A stretch of 64,000 bases of DNA from CAVYUC01 sp963771595 (GTDB lineage Bacteria > Bacteroidota > Bacteroidia > Bacteroidales > Prolixibacteraceae), in contig CAVYUC010000012.1 in assembly GCA_963771595.1 (NCBI GenBank), forward strand, positions 434,001 through 498,000, written 5' to 3'. Position 1 is the first letter of the stretch; each line of letters starts with the position of its first letter. Positions 9,346-18,691 of the stretch are shown in pieces. Both the position numbers and the translations under genes were made by a program. The notes beneath the pieces are model-generated. The model did no database searches. It was not told the origin of the DNA and saw only the letters and a list, made by a program, of their open reading frames with translations.

Positions 9346-10137
9346 ATGAAAAACAAGTTTTCAGCAGCGCTATTAATCATCATGATGTTTGCGGGTTGCA
9401 ATTCTGAAAAGAATAAAAAACAAGTGCCCTCGGATGAATTAAATTCTTTAACGAAAGTTGAAAAAAAGGAGGGTTGGAAACTGTTGTTTGACGGAGAAAC
9501 TTTTAATGGCTGGAGAGGACTTGGAATGGATACAATTCCTTCCAACTGGATTATTGAAGATGGATGTATTAAAAACATAAGCAAAGCGGAAATTGATTCG
9601 ATTTCCACAAAAGAAAAACCCCCGACAGGTGACTTAATGAGTAAACAAAAATTCGAAAATTTTGAATTATATTTCGAATGGAAGATCAACAAAACCGGTA
9701 ACAGTGGCATTAAGTATAACGTTTCCGAAGAGATGTCAAATCATTTCGGAGTGGGATATACTGCCGTCGGGTTTGAATATCAGTTACTTGACGACGATGA
9801 TGTGGCATATGAAAATCTTCACGCATCGCAGTATACCGGTTCCCTTTATGATTTGTTTCCTTCTCAAAACACTCAGCTTAAGCCTGTCGGGGTGTTTAAC
9901 AGCAGCCGTATTGTTGTTAACGGAAATCATGGCGAACATTGGCTAAACGGAAAAAAAGTGGTGGAATATGATTTTGATTCGGCTGCCATGGATTCTGCTT
10001 ATCAAAAAAGCAAGTTTCGCGATTTTCCCGATTTCCAGAAAAAACGTGCCGGTCATATCGTTTTGCAGAATCACTCAGACGATGTTTGGTTCAGAAACAT
10101 AAAAATTCATGAACTTTCCGGTGAATCCGAAAATTAG
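9346..10137 (+). CDS. DUF1080 (3-keto-disaccharide hydrolase type) lipoprotein
   Basis: The protein has 263 residues, with a lipoprotein signal ending at Cys18 (MMFAGC). The DUF1080 fold covers about residues 40-258: GWKLLFDGETFNGWRG, then WIIEDGCI, a GDLMSKQKFENFELYFEWK segment, NSGIKYNV, and a C-terminal GHIVLQNHSDDVWFRNIKI. All are classic for this concanavalin-like-fold family, in which some members cleave 3-keto-glycosides. It sits in the enzyme part of a SusCD locus, 4 bp ahead of the beta-helix gene, so translation is likely coupled. The actual substrate is not known. Confidence 0.92.
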   Translation: MKNKFSAALLIIMMFAGCNSEKNKKQVPSDELNSLTKVEKKEGWKLLFDGETFNGWRGLGMDTIPSNWIIEDGCIKNISKAEIDSISTKEKPPTGDLMSKQKFENFELYFEWKINKTGNSGIKYNVSEEMSNHFGVGYTAVGFEYQLLDDDDVAYENLHASQYTGSLYDLFPSQNTQLKPVGVFNSSRIVVNGNHGEHWLNGKKVVEYDFDSAAMDSAYQKSKFRDFPDFQKKRAGHIVLQNHSDDVWFRNIKIHELSGESEN

Positions 10138-10141
10138 AATT

Positions 10142-12409
10142 ATGGCAAACCCGGAAAAATTAAATCTTCAAAATATAGTACTGGCCGCACTTTTAACTGT
10201 ACTATATTCATGCGGACAAATTCAAACCGAATTTTATGTTTCTCCTGCCGGAGACGATGAAAATACAGGAACTGAAGCAAGTCCTTTTTTAACCTTGCAA
10301 AAAGCCAAAGAAGCAGTAGCTGACGAAATTGCCGGTGGGACTGAAAAACGTGAAATTCATATTTATTTCAGTGAAGGTGTTTACAATTTCGATGAAACGG
10401 TTGTTCTGAATGACGAAGAATTTGCAGAAGGAAACAACACCATTGTTATTTCAGCATTGAACAATGAAAAAGTGGTTTTTACTTCAGGAAAAAAACTGGA
10501 AGGTTGGTCAAAGCTGCAGGAAAATATATCCGGTTTGCCTGAAATCGCACAGGGAAAAATTTGGGTAACCGGGATTCCTTCAACATTTAAAAATAAAAAT
10601 GCCCGGTTTCTGTACACCGGCAATGGCCCGCTAATAAATGCGGTTTCTGGTGATCTGTATACAAATGAAGAAAATGATCCGAACGCCAATGAAGAAACAC
10701 CATTATCGGCAAAGCAATTAAGTACTTTTGCTTTTCCCGATTCAGCTTTTAGAAACTGGGAAAACATCGGGGATATTGAGGTTATTGTTCGTCCGCACCA
10801 GGCATGGGTAATGAATATTTTACCGCTTGATTCCCTGAATTTTGAAACAGGAATTGCAACAACAACAATTCCGGCAACCTACCGGATGACGAAATTAAGT
10901 GGTTCGTGGTATAAATATTTGCCCAACCTGTGGATACAAAATGCCATTGATTACCTGGATGAACCGGGCGAATGGGTAATTAATTCGCAGGAAGGCCGCA
11001 TCTATTACTGGCCACCGGAAAATGAGCCGCAGAATGTTTATTATCCGCTGCTACAGGAAATTATCCGGGTTGAAGGTGATGAAAAAAACAGCGCCGTGAT
11101 GAAAAATATTCAGTTTAAGGGAATAACTTTCACCGGTGGCGACCGTGATACATGGAATCGTGATGACACCGGGCTGCAGCACGACTGGGCGATGTATGAC
11201 AAATCGGACGCATTACTGCGCTTTGTTGATGCCGAAAATTGTGTCGTCGATGATTGCAGGTTTGAAAACAGTGGTGGCGGAGGAGTCCGGTTTGATTTTT
11301 ACTGCCGGAAGAACAAAATTCAAAACAGTGAATTTTCACAACTGGGCGGCACAAGTATTCTTTTTGCCGGTTACGGTCCGGGGAAAAAAAATGTGAACCG
11401 GAACAATATAATTGAGAATAATGAAATTCATAATTGCGGCCAAATCTACTGGCATTCCCCTGCAATTTTTATCTGGCAGAGCGGAGGAAATCAGATTTCA
11501 CACAACCTGGTATACGAAATGCCTTATTCCGGAATTGTTATCAGCGGGCCGCGCCCTCAGTTTTTCAATACCCGGATGAAAGGCTTGCGTGAAAATACAG
11601 GCACATTCAATTACAATGAAATAGAGAATTTTGATGTGGACAGTGCCAATTGGGATCGTTTTGAACCCTATGCAAACCGCTGGGACGAAATGATGAAATA
11701 CCTGTTTGCAAGTGAAAATATTGTTGAATTTAACGAACTGCACCACAATGCACTTCGGATTGATGACGGCAACGGAATCTACCTTTCAGGGACAGGATTG
11801 GGCAATGTGGTGCGAAATAATTACCTTCATCACAATACTTCAGTGTGTTTGCATGGAATTATCAGGGCTGATGATCAGGCAAAAGATGTTACCATTATCA
11901 ATAACGTAATTTACAAATTTACCAACGAAGGTATTAAGGTGAAACATCCGTGTGTGGTACAAAATAATTATATAATTGACTGGGAACCATCGGCATGGAG
12001 TAATGGCAGAAAGTATCCGAAACAGTCATTTATTAATATTTCACCGGTGGGGCCTGTAATTGAGGGAACTGTGGTGGAAAAAAATATCTGCTTTGAACCG
12101 GAAGGTGATTCGGAACCTTTTTTTACCATGACGATCTATTATCCACTGGGAAAATTAACCAAATACAGTGATGTAGACGTCGATTTTAACTTGTATTACA
12201 ATGCCGATGCTCCTGAAAATGGAATGAACCAGCTGGTACAATTGCGCGAAAATGGTTTCGACATGAACAGCAGGGTAGCGGATCCGCTTTTTGAAGGTTT
12301 TGCAGAGTCAGGGTTTAAGTTGAAACCCAATTCACCGGCTTTGAAAATGGGCATCGAGCAAATCAACATTAAAAATGCAGGACGCATAAAAAACAATGAA
12401 ACTGAATGA
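10142..12409 (+). CDS. Right-handed parallel beta-helix lipoprotein (pectate-lyase-like fold)
   Basis: I chose the ATG at 10142 rather than the in-frame ATG at 10109 inside the preceding gene, because it gives a clean lipoprotein signal (Cys24 in LTVLYSC) and a 4-bp gap. The protein has about 755 residues. Its N-terminus FYVSPAGDDENTGTEASPF is the usual opening of secreted beta-helix proteins, and the middle and C-terminal parts show repeated short strands with Asn ladders (for example NIIENNEIHNCG, VVRNNYLHHNTS). Such proteins include polysaccharide lyases and glycosidases. I cannot assign a CAZy family or catalytic residues with confidence. Context suggests attack on a side-chain-rich plant or algal polymer. 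Confidence 0.85.
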   Translation: MANPEKLNLQNIVLAALLTVLYSCGQIQTEFYVSPAGDDENTGTEASPFLTLQKAKEAVADEIAGGTEKREIHIYFSEGVYNFDETVVLNDEEFAEGNNTIVISALNNEKVVFTSGKKLEGWSKLQENISGLPEIAQGKIWVTGIPSTFKNKNARFLYTGNGPLINAVSGDLYTNEENDPNANEETPLSAKQLSTFAFPDSAFRNWENIGDIEVIVRPHQAWVMNILPLDSLNFETGIATTTIPATYRMTKLSGSWYKYLPNLWIQNAIDYLDEPGEWVINSQEGRIYYWPPENEPQNVYYPLLQEIIRVEGDEKNSAVMKNIQFKGITFTGGDRDTWNRDDTGLQHDWAMYDKSDALLRFVDAENCVVDDCRFENSGGGGVRFDFYCRKNKIQNSEFSQLGGTSILFAGYGPGKKNVNRNNIIENNEIHNCGQIYWHSPAIFIWQSGGNQISHNLVYEMPYSGIVISGPRPQFFNTRMKGLRENTGTFNYNEIENFDVDSANWDRFEPYANRWDEMMKYLFASENIVEFNELHHNALRIDDGNGIYLSGTGLGNVVRNNYLHHNTSVCLHGIIRADDQAKDVTIINNVIYKFTNEGIKVKHPCVVQNNYIIDWEPSAWSNGRKYPKQSFINISPVGPVIEGTVVEKNICFEPEGDSEPFFTMTIYYPLGKLTKYSDVDVDFNLYYNADAPENGMNQLVQLRENGFDMNSRVADPLFEGFAESGFKLKPNSPALKMGIEQINIKNAGRIKNNETE

Positions 12410-12437
12410 ATTGAAAATCAGTAAAAGGTAAAAACAA

Positions 12438-14054
12438 ATGGAAGCGAGCGGGAAAAATAATAAAAGCCGGAGAAAATTTCTGGGCAGTGCTGCAGCAGCG
12501 GTTGCCGCATTTTCGGTTTTACCTGCCGGTAAAATTAAAGCTGCTTCAGGATGTGCACCCGAAAATAATTTATCCGTTTTCAATGTTCTGGATTTTGGGA
12601 TCAGTGGCGACGGCATCACAGTAAATACTTTAGCCTTTCAAAATCTTATTGATAAATGCAGTGCTACCGGTGGGGGTACGGTGTTTTTTCCATCGGGCGA
12701 TTTTGTTACCGGAACTTTTCAAATCAAAGACAACGTAAATATTTATCTCTCCCCAGGAGCCGCAATTCACGGGAGTACAAAGCAGGAAGATTATAAAAAC
12801 GGCTGTCTGGTTTATGCAGAAGATGCCAAAAACATCAGTATTACCGGTACCGGAAAAATCAATGGAAACGGTCCTTCATTTTTCGAAAAGTACAAAGCCC
12901 CCGATGGCGAAATGAAATTACGGGTGCGCTCGTGGCGACCCGATCGCATGTTCTCTTTTATCCGCTGCCAAAACCTGCTTTTGCAAAGCATTACAATTGA
13001 AAAAAGTCCCTGCTGGACTATTCATCCCATCGATTGCAAAGGAGTTGCAATTCTGGGAATTACAATGCTGAACGGAATTTATGAAGAGGACGGGCCAAAC
13101 ACCGACGGAATTAATCCCGATGGATGTTCAAAAGTGAGGATTGCGGACTGTTACCTCGAGTGCGGAGATGATTGTATTGTTTTAAAGGTAACCGAAAAAT
13201 CAGAAACAAAAATCTGCCGTGATATTGTAGTGACAAACTGCGTATTGCAAACTTCTCAAACTGCTTTAAAAATTGGAACCGAAACTCACGGTGAATTTAG
13301 AAATATTACCTTTTCAAATTGCGTTGTTCATGATTCGGGCGGTGGATTTGGCCTGCTGATGCGCGATGGCGGCCTCATAGACGGAATGGTTGTAAATAAT
13401 ATAACAGTGGACTGTACCCATCCAAAACAACAGGACGGGCAGGGAATTTACATCTGGTCAGGCCGCCGTACAGAAGAAACCCCCTGGGGAATGATTAAGA
13501 ATGTAATTGTTTCGAATATGACCATCAAAGCCGGCGGCGGCATTTTTATTACCGGAGCAAAGGAAAGATATATCGAAGGACTGACACTGGAAAATATTAA
13601 AGTTCATGTTACCGGCGGACGAATAACTGAATTGCACGAAAGTCCACCGGATCCGTTTACTGCCTTTGGCCATTTTGTCGCCCCATATGATATTTTTTGC
13701 CGCTATGTTAATGATTTGAAACTACGGAATATTCAACTGGTGTGGCCGGAAACCGAGGAAGATAGATTTGGCAGTGCACTGCGTTGCTGGTCGGTAAATG
13801 ATGTGGAAATTGGTGGTTTTAAGGGACGGCAGTCTTTGCACTCAGCATCACCGGCAATTTCTTTAAAAAATGTAAAGAACGGATTTATTCACAGCTGCGT
13901 GGCTCCCGACGGAACCGGAACTATTCTTTATGTTGAAAATTCAGAAAATGTATCGGTAATTGGCAATGAATTCAGCCGTGCCAGCGAATTAATGAAAGCA
14001 GGCAATAAAGAAAATAATTCAATTTTTGAAACCGGAAACAGGCTTCCGGTATAA
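12438..14054 (+). CDS. Glycoside hydrolase family 28 (polygalacturonase/rhamnogalacturonase-like), secreted
   Basis: The protein has 538 residues. The N-terminus has a twin-arginine-like signal (SRRKFLGSAAAAVAAFSVLP). The beta-helix body carries the GH28 signature Asp residues: NTDGINPDG, then ECGDDCIVLK, and the later GTETHGEFRNI at the position of the family's G-x-G-H-G/RIK region. It also has the N-terminal FNVLDFGISGDGITVNT seen in most GH28 enzymes. GH28 enzymes invert and hydrolyse alpha-galacturonosyl linkages of homogalacturonan, rhamnogalacturonan or xylogalacturonan. This is the clearest indicator of the locus substrate. It is 28 bp after the beta-helix gene and 17 bp before the FG-GAP gene. 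Confidence 0.93.
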   Translation: MEASGKNNKSRRKFLGSAAAAVAAFSVLPAGKIKAASGCAPENNLSVFNVLDFGISGDGITVNTLAFQNLIDKCSATGGGTVFFPSGDFVTGTFQIKDNVNIYLSPGAAIHGSTKQEDYKNGCLVYAEDAKNISITGTGKINGNGPSFFEKYKAPDGEMKLRVRSWRPDRMFSFIRCQNLLLQSITIEKSPCWTIHPIDCKGVAILGITMLNGIYEEDGPNTDGINPDGCSKVRIADCYLECGDDCIVLKVTEKSETKICRDIVVTNCVLQTSQTALKIGTETHGEFRNITFSNCVVHDSGGGFGLLMRDGGLIDGMVVNNITVDCTHPKQQDGQGIYIWSGRRTEETPWGMIKNVIVSNMTIKAGGGIFITGAKERYIEGLTLENIKVHVTGGRITELHESPPDPFTAFGHFVAPYDIFCRYVNDLKLRNIQLVWPETEEDRFGSALRCWSVNDVEIGGFKGRQSLHSASPAISLKNVKNGFIHSCVAPDGTGTILYVENSENVSVIGNEFSRASELMKAGNKENNSIFETGNRLPV

Positions 14055-14071
14055 CCAAAAACTTTATAAAA

Positions 14072-15295
14072 ATGAAAAATTCAGGTATTCTTTTTAAAAT
14101 TGTGCTGGTATGTTCTGTTGCTTTGCAGTTTTCCTGTGGTCAAAAAAATACCCAGTCTCAGTTTTCATTCAAACATCATTATATAAATAATGATTTGCCA
14201 ACCATTGAAGTGACAGGAGTTCAGACGCTTGCCGATTATGACAACGACGGAGATCTGGATATGACAGTAGGCTCAAAACCCAACGGTCTTTATTTGCTGG
14301 TAAATAATGGCAGTTCATGGGATACGCAGAAAATCGGAGATGTTCCTTTTACAAGCCTTGGAGCTGTGCCTCTGGATGTAAATGGCGATGGAAAAATGGA
14401 TGTAGTTAGTGCCGGCGTGTGGTATTTAAATGAAGGCGATAATCATTTTACCATGTATACGTACGATTCGGATATGGGGGAAATCCATGACATTGCTGCA
14501 ACTGATATCAATGATGACGGAAAAACTGATGTACTTATTGCCGGCGAAACGGTTGGTTTTTTTTGGTACAATGTAAATCCCGTTCCGGGAGAAGCCTGGC
14601 AGAAAACTGTAGTTGATAGCGCTCACACCAGCTACAGACCAACTGTTCATGGTGGTTTTTCACCCGACGGAATAGGCGATTTGGATGGTGATGGCGACAA
14701 AGATATTTTTATGGCTGTTTCGTGGTTCGAAAACACAAAAGATGGAGCAGAGTGGATAAAACATCCGCTGGAGTATTCCGAGCTTTTTCAGGGAAAATTG
14801 CCCTGGGGAAAATCTACAAGAAGTGTAATTGTTGATATTGACAGCGATGGCGACAATGATATTGTTTTTAGCTCCTGCGATGATATTGATGCCAAAATTG
14901 GTATTATTGAAAATGTGAATGGAGACGGAACGGAATGGAAAATGAATCTCTTACCACAAACAGCCGAAGGTCGCAGGTGCTCGTTACATGCGCTTCGTGT
15001 TGCTGATTTCAACCAGGACGGTTACCTGGATATCTTTACCGTTGATCAGGAGGATATGATGAAAGCAGATACATTGCTGCATTCGCCCCGTTGGTTTGTG
15101 TACACCAATACAGGAAATGGCTGGGAAGAACAGGTTTTGTTTGACATCGGTATTGGAGGGCATGATATTATTACCGGCGATGTGGATGGCGACGGCGATA
15201 TCGACCTAGTGAGCAAAGTGTGGAAACCCTGGAAAAAAAGTTCCAACAATGGAAAATCTCATGCCGATTTTATTGAAAACCTAACGATTAATTAA
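14072..15295 (+). CDS. FG-GAP/VCBS-repeat lipoprotein
   Basis: The protein has 407 residues with a lipoprotein signal (Cys22 in LQFSC). It is built from repeated Asp-rich calcium-loop blades of the integrin-type FG-GAP/VCBS propeller: DYDNDGDLDMTVGS, DVNGDGKMDVVSAG, DINDDGKTDVLIAG, DLDGDGDKDIFM, DIDSDGDNDIVFSS, DFNQDGYLDIFTVD and DVDGDGDIDLVSKV. The seven repeats visible correspond to a complete propeller. Such proteins in glycan loci are usually surface-exposed; some bind sugars and some are lyase-like. It is the last gene of the locus, tail to tail with the radical-SAM gene 7 bp away. Confidence 0.9.
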   Translation: MKNSGILFKIVLVCSVALQFSCGQKNTQSQFSFKHHYINNDLPTIEVTGVQTLADYDNDGDLDMTVGSKPNGLYLLVNNGSSWDTQKIGDVPFTSLGAVPLDVNGDGKMDVVSAGVWYLNEGDNHFTMYTYDSDMGEIHDIAATDINDDGKTDVLIAGETVGFFWYNVNPVPGEAWQKTVVDSAHTSYRPTVHGGFSPDGIGDLDGDGDKDIFMAVSWFENTKDGAEWIKHPLEYSELFQGKLPWGKSTRSVIVDIDSDGDNDIVFSSCDDIDAKIGIIENVNGDGTEWKMNLLPQTAEGRRCSLHALRVADFNQDGYLDIFTVDQEDMMKADTLLHSPRWFVYTNTGNGWEEQVLFDIGIGGHDIITGDVDGDGDIDLVSKVWKPWKKSSNNGKSHADFIENLTIN

Positions 15296-15302
15296 TTCGA
15301 AA

Positions 15303-16545
15303 TTAATACTCCCGCAGTCCGCGTTCAATATATTCCATTTGCCATATTTTGAATAATTCGGAATCTGTGGGAATATGCTGAGGTTCTTTTTCCCTGATGG
15401 AATTCATTTCATGGGTTTTATTTAGATCCGTGGAACAGGATTTAAAACCATTTTCCCGGGAGATAAAAAATGTTTTGCCGGCCAGTTTTAATGCTTTACA
15501 ATTGTTTTCTGCAGGTTTATTTTCTGAAATCCGCAATGTTTTATAATGAATGCCATCCTTTACCAATTCCCGGATATATCCTTTTTCTGTAATGAATTCG
15601 CCGGGAGCTGAAAGAACTGAGGCCACCTGTTTTTGAAATCCGGCTTTTTGAAAACGGTTTTTAAACCAGAACGAACAATAATTAATCCCGATATCCGGTT
15701 TTTGCTCCTGTGCGATAATCCAGGATTTCAAGCGCTGCAAGTTCTGATTCCAATACTACCGGTTGTTCGGCTGGAATAAAGGTGTATTTTCGTTTTAAAA
15801 GTTTAGGGGCATTGTACTTCGTCAGGCGCAACTGGTGCAGGTTCAGATTGGTAACTCCGGCATTTATAATTTCGGGCAGCAGTTTTTTAAGCCGTTCCTT
15901 TTCTTCGGGCACAGCCGGAATCTCAATGGTTATATTTGGAATGATGCCCTGGGCAAGTTTTATTTTACCGGTTTTATAACCGGTAGCGCCAATGTCGAAA
16001 CGGATTTCATTTAATCCGGCTGCTGCCAGTTGTTCAAATTTCTTTTGATCGGCCAGAATTCCATTGGTGTACATCCAGGTATAAATATCCGGCGAACAAC
16101 TTTTCCTTATCTCTTTCAGGTATTCAAGCGTGCGATCGAAGAACAGCAAAGGTTCGCCGCCACTGAAACTGACCCCCTTAAATTTGAAAAAGTTAATGTA
16201 TTCGGCATACATTTCAGGGGTTTCAAAACTAAAACTTTGAGTAGCCGGAAGTTCATCTTTTTGCTGCGATGTGGGACAGTAAAAACAAGCGGCATTGCAT
16301 TTTCCGGTAATAAACAGGCAACTCCAGGCTCCGGCACCACAAATTTTGCATCCGTTTGAAAGTTGTTTGTAAAAGGGTTTGGTGTCCTTAAAGCAATTGT
16401 TTTCAATTTTATCAATCAGCATCTTACGCCGGTTGAGCAATTTCTGCGAATTGTAAGGATTCAGCCATTTTATCCCGGAGAAACCGGAAAAAGTATGTTG
16501 TGTTTTGCTCACCACTTCATTCAGGTAAGCGTCGAATGCATCCAT
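15303..16545 (-). pseudogene. Radical SAM protein, disrupted by a one-base frameshift
   Basis: The N-terminal frame (start 16545) has the radical-SAM cluster motif CNAACFYC (Cys-x3-Cys-x2-Cys, giving a [4Fe-4S] cluster that cleaves S-adenosylmethionine). An upstream Cys pair (CKICGAGAWSC) and the GGE motif (SFSGGEPLLF) are also present. The frame ends shortly after ALEILDY. The continuation, QEQKPDIGINYCSFWFKNRF, is in another frame and ends at 15303. Skipping one base near 15714 fuses them as LDY-AQEQKPDIGINYC, about 412 residues in all. The family appears uncharacterised. Either a real inactivating insertion or a sequence error; both halves look well conserved, so error or recent damage is likely. 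Confidence 0.75.
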
Positions 16546-16803
16546 TGTTTTCGAATTAAAAATGAGTATTAAACCGATTGGGTAGGGGATAGAGCAAAAA
16601 AATCAGAGTTCTGAATAGATATACAGAAACATAAGCAGTTTTTCTTTACCTGCAAAATGGCAATGTATAAATTTTTAATATGAGTGTTCCTGTCCATATT
16701 GGAATTCAGATAAATTTTTCCTGCTCAAAAGTAGGTATTTTTTCAATCAGAAATTCATCTTGTAAAATTATTCGGAACTATTGTTATATCTTGGTTATCA
16801 GTA
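16546..16803. other. Intergenic region, no gene seen
   Basis: About 260 bases precede the bacterioferritin terminator. They are AT-rich without a convincing reading frame, and presumably hold the promoter of the radical-SAM gene on the minus strand, which I cannot place. Confidence 0.4.
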
Positions 16804-16840
16804 AGAAAAAAGGCAATCCTGCCTTATGCAAAATTGCCTT
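16804..16840 (-). terminator. Terminator of the bacterioferritin gene
   Basis: Arms 16810-16817 and 16833-16840 (AAGGCAAT / ATTGCCTT) form an 8-bp stem; read on the minus strand it is followed by a run of T (16804-16809). It lies 26 bp after the stop codon of the bacterioferritin gene. Confidence 0.75.
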
Positions 16841-16865
16841 GTCTTTTTTAGGACCATTTGTACTG

Positions 16866-17363
16866 TTACGCGGTAACTCCGCCTCCGCCAACATTTTTGC
16901 TCCGTTCAATGGACTGGAGTGCAAGGTAATTGTCTCCAAATTTTTTCAGGTTTTCAATTTCGTCATCGTACTGGTCGAAATGTCTTTCTTCCTCTTCCAC
17001 CAAAGCTTCAAACAGTTTTTTAGAAACTGAATCTGCATTTTCAGAACAAATATTTGCCCATTTGTTGTAATCTTCTGCACTTGATTCTTCCATTTTAGCC
17101 GCCAATGCAAGCATTTCCTTTACATCGTGGATGTATTTTACTTCTTCTGCGACTTCCATTTTTACTTCGCCTTTCAGGAACAGAATCCGTTCTGCCAGCC
17201 TTTCAACATGCATCATTTCTTCGATAGCCGTTTTTCTGAAAAGATTTGCAAGCAGGTCGTATCCCTGATCGTCGCAGTGAAAATGAAAATACATGTATTG
17301 GTGAACGGCGGCCAGTTCATCGGCAACTGCAGCATTTAACAATTCTATACTTTTTTCTTTCAT
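16866..17363 (-). CDS. bfr: Bacterioferritin-like ferritin
   Basis: The protein has 165 residues and a four-helix ferritin fold with the full bacterioferritin ferroxidase set: Glu16 and Tyr23 on helix A, Glu49 and His52 on helix B, Glu92 or 93 on helix C, Glu125 and His128 on helix D. These are the E. coli Bfr residues 18, 25, 51, 54, 94, 127 and 130 shifted by two. Met50 matches the haem-ligating Met52 of Bfr, so the inter-subunit haem may also be bound. The protein should store iron by oxidising Fe(II) and depositing it in a 24-mer cage. The C-terminus carries a short Gly-rich tail (VGGGGVTA). It is monocistronic with its own terminator. Confidence 0.88.
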   Translation of the reverse strand: MKEKSIELLNAAVADELAAVHQYMYFHFHCDDQGYDLLANLFRKTAIEEMMHVERLAERILFLKGEVKMEVAEEVKYIHDVKEMLALAAKMEESSAEDYNKWANICSENADSVSKKLFEALVEEEERHFDQYDDEIENLKKFGDNYLALQSIERSKNVGGGGVTA

Positions 17364-17496
17364 ATTGTTGATTTTTGCTTGTTATTATTCATGACGAATT
17401 TAACAGTTTTCCAACGAATTTAAAACTTTTGTTCCAAATCTTTCTGAAAAAGGATGTTTTACTGCTATGATATCGTTGTAATTTTCATTTCCCCGG

Positions 17497-18075
17497 TTAC
17501 AACGACAGTTTGGTGAAATTGGCTTTTATGGATTCCCATTCCGGTTTCAATACACTGTAATAAATGGTGTCTCGCCTCCGGTTATGTGTCATTAATGTGT
17601 GGCTTCTTAATAACCCTTCCTCCATAAATCCCATTCGCAACAGCGCTTTTCGTGCAGCAATGTTTAGTACATCCGTCTTCACTTCCACCCGTTCAAAGTC
17701 CAGCTCTTCAAAACAGTATTGCAGCATCAGGAATTTTGCCCGGTCATTGAACCTTTTTCCCCAAAATGATTTCCCAATCCATGTCCATCCTATTTCAATC
17801 CGTTTATCCCGCTCCGAGATATTCCCAAAGCTGGTGGAACCTATCAGCAGGTTTTGTTCGGGATCAATAATTGTGAAAGCAAGCCGTTGCCTGGCGCTGG
17901 TTTGTTCTACCGCTTCCGAAATCCACTCTTTCAAATTACCGGAAACGGATAAATCACTGGTAAACCACGTCCACATGGAAGCATCATTTGTTAAAGTGAG
18001 TAACGAAGAATAATCTTCAGGTTTTACAGGTCTAAGCCTGATTTTATCGGTTTGAAGTTCGATTGTAAAATCCAT
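17497..18075 (-). CDS. GNAT-family N-acetyltransferase (RimJ/RimL type)
   Basis: This 192-residue, single-domain protein looks like the Acetyltransf_3 (RimJ/RimL) group. The beginning reads LQTDKIRLRPVKPEDYSSLL, the centre has IEIGWTWIGKSFWGKRFNDRAKFL, which matches the acetyl-CoA-binding region, and the end has NIAARKALLRMGFMEEGLLR. These enzymes acetylate protein N-termini, amino acids or small amines using acetyl-CoA. The substrate cannot be read from sequence, and the neighbours do not suggest one. Confidence 0.88.
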   Translation of the reverse strand: MDFTIELQTDKIRLRPVKPEDYSSLLTLTNDASMWTWFTSDLSVSGNLKEWISEAVEQTSARQRLAFTIIDPEQNLLIGSTSFGNISERDKRIEIGWTWIGKSFWGKRFNDRAKFLMLQYCFEELDFERVEVKTDVLNIAARKALLRMGFMEEGLLRSHTLMTHNRRRDTIYYSVLKPEWESIKANFTKLSL

Positions 18076-18301
18076 TTTGCAGTTATAAAATCTGATTTGT
18101 TGCAGGCTAAAGTTACAACAGATAAATGGTGGATTTTACCCCAAAATATTTTTATCCAGATAAACAGTGAAGTTAGGGAAGATAAGAAACCGAAGAATAT
18201 ATCACATTATTAAAAAGATGAACTGCGTAATTTGTTAATTAAAGGGATTATTGCTTTCATAATTGTTTGACCATGTAAGCCGGTCTTTAAATTTTAACGA
18301 A

Positions 18302-18589
18302 ATGAAAAGGATGAATAAAGAAAAACCATATATCGCCATAGTTTTAAAGCACAGCGTAATTCAGGAAGAATATTGTGAAACATTTGAGAAAGCGGCTGAT
18401 GTTTTAAAGCATAGCAACAACTCAGGGCAAGCCTATCCAATTGCCATCATTCATGGCGATACAGCTTTTTTTCCTGTGGATGAAGAATCCGGGTTAAAAC
18501 GGACCAGGCAATTGGAAGACTGGGAAATGATTTTGAAATCGGCAGGAAAGGAATACAACAGAACTGAAACCTTTAAACTTCCCGAATAG
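18302..18589 (+). CDS. Small hypothetical protein
   Basis: This is a soluble protein of about 95 residues with no signal or membrane segment. I prefer the ATG at 18302 (MKRMNKEKPYIAIVLKHS) over an upstream TTG at 18263; the ATG at 18311 is also possible. It contains alternating hydrophobic strands (YIAIVLK, PIAIIHGDTAFFPV) and an acidic tail. I do not recognise a family. It faces the ATP-grasp fusion gene tail to tail. Codon use resembles the neighbours, which supports it being real. Confidence 0.6.
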   Translation: MKRMNKEKPYIAIVLKHSVIQEEYCETFEKAADVLKHSNNSGQAYPIAIIHGDTAFFPVDEESGLKRTRQLEDWEMILKSAGKEYNRTETFKLPE

Positions 18590-18691
18590 ATGCTTGAATT
18601 TTTCACCCAAAACCGTTGGAATGCACTTTCGTTGAATACGGACAATAAGGCCGCAAGCATAATGGTTACACTATATTTTTTCAACGAAATA

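Noticed and set aside
10109..10141. Upstream ATG start for the beta-helix gene
   Set aside because: It lies inside the DUF1080 gene and would put 11 charged residues before the lipoprotein signal.
16680..17030. 116-codon frame on the plus strand
   Set aside because: It overlaps the bacterioferritin gene antisense and its terminator, and lacks any family signature.
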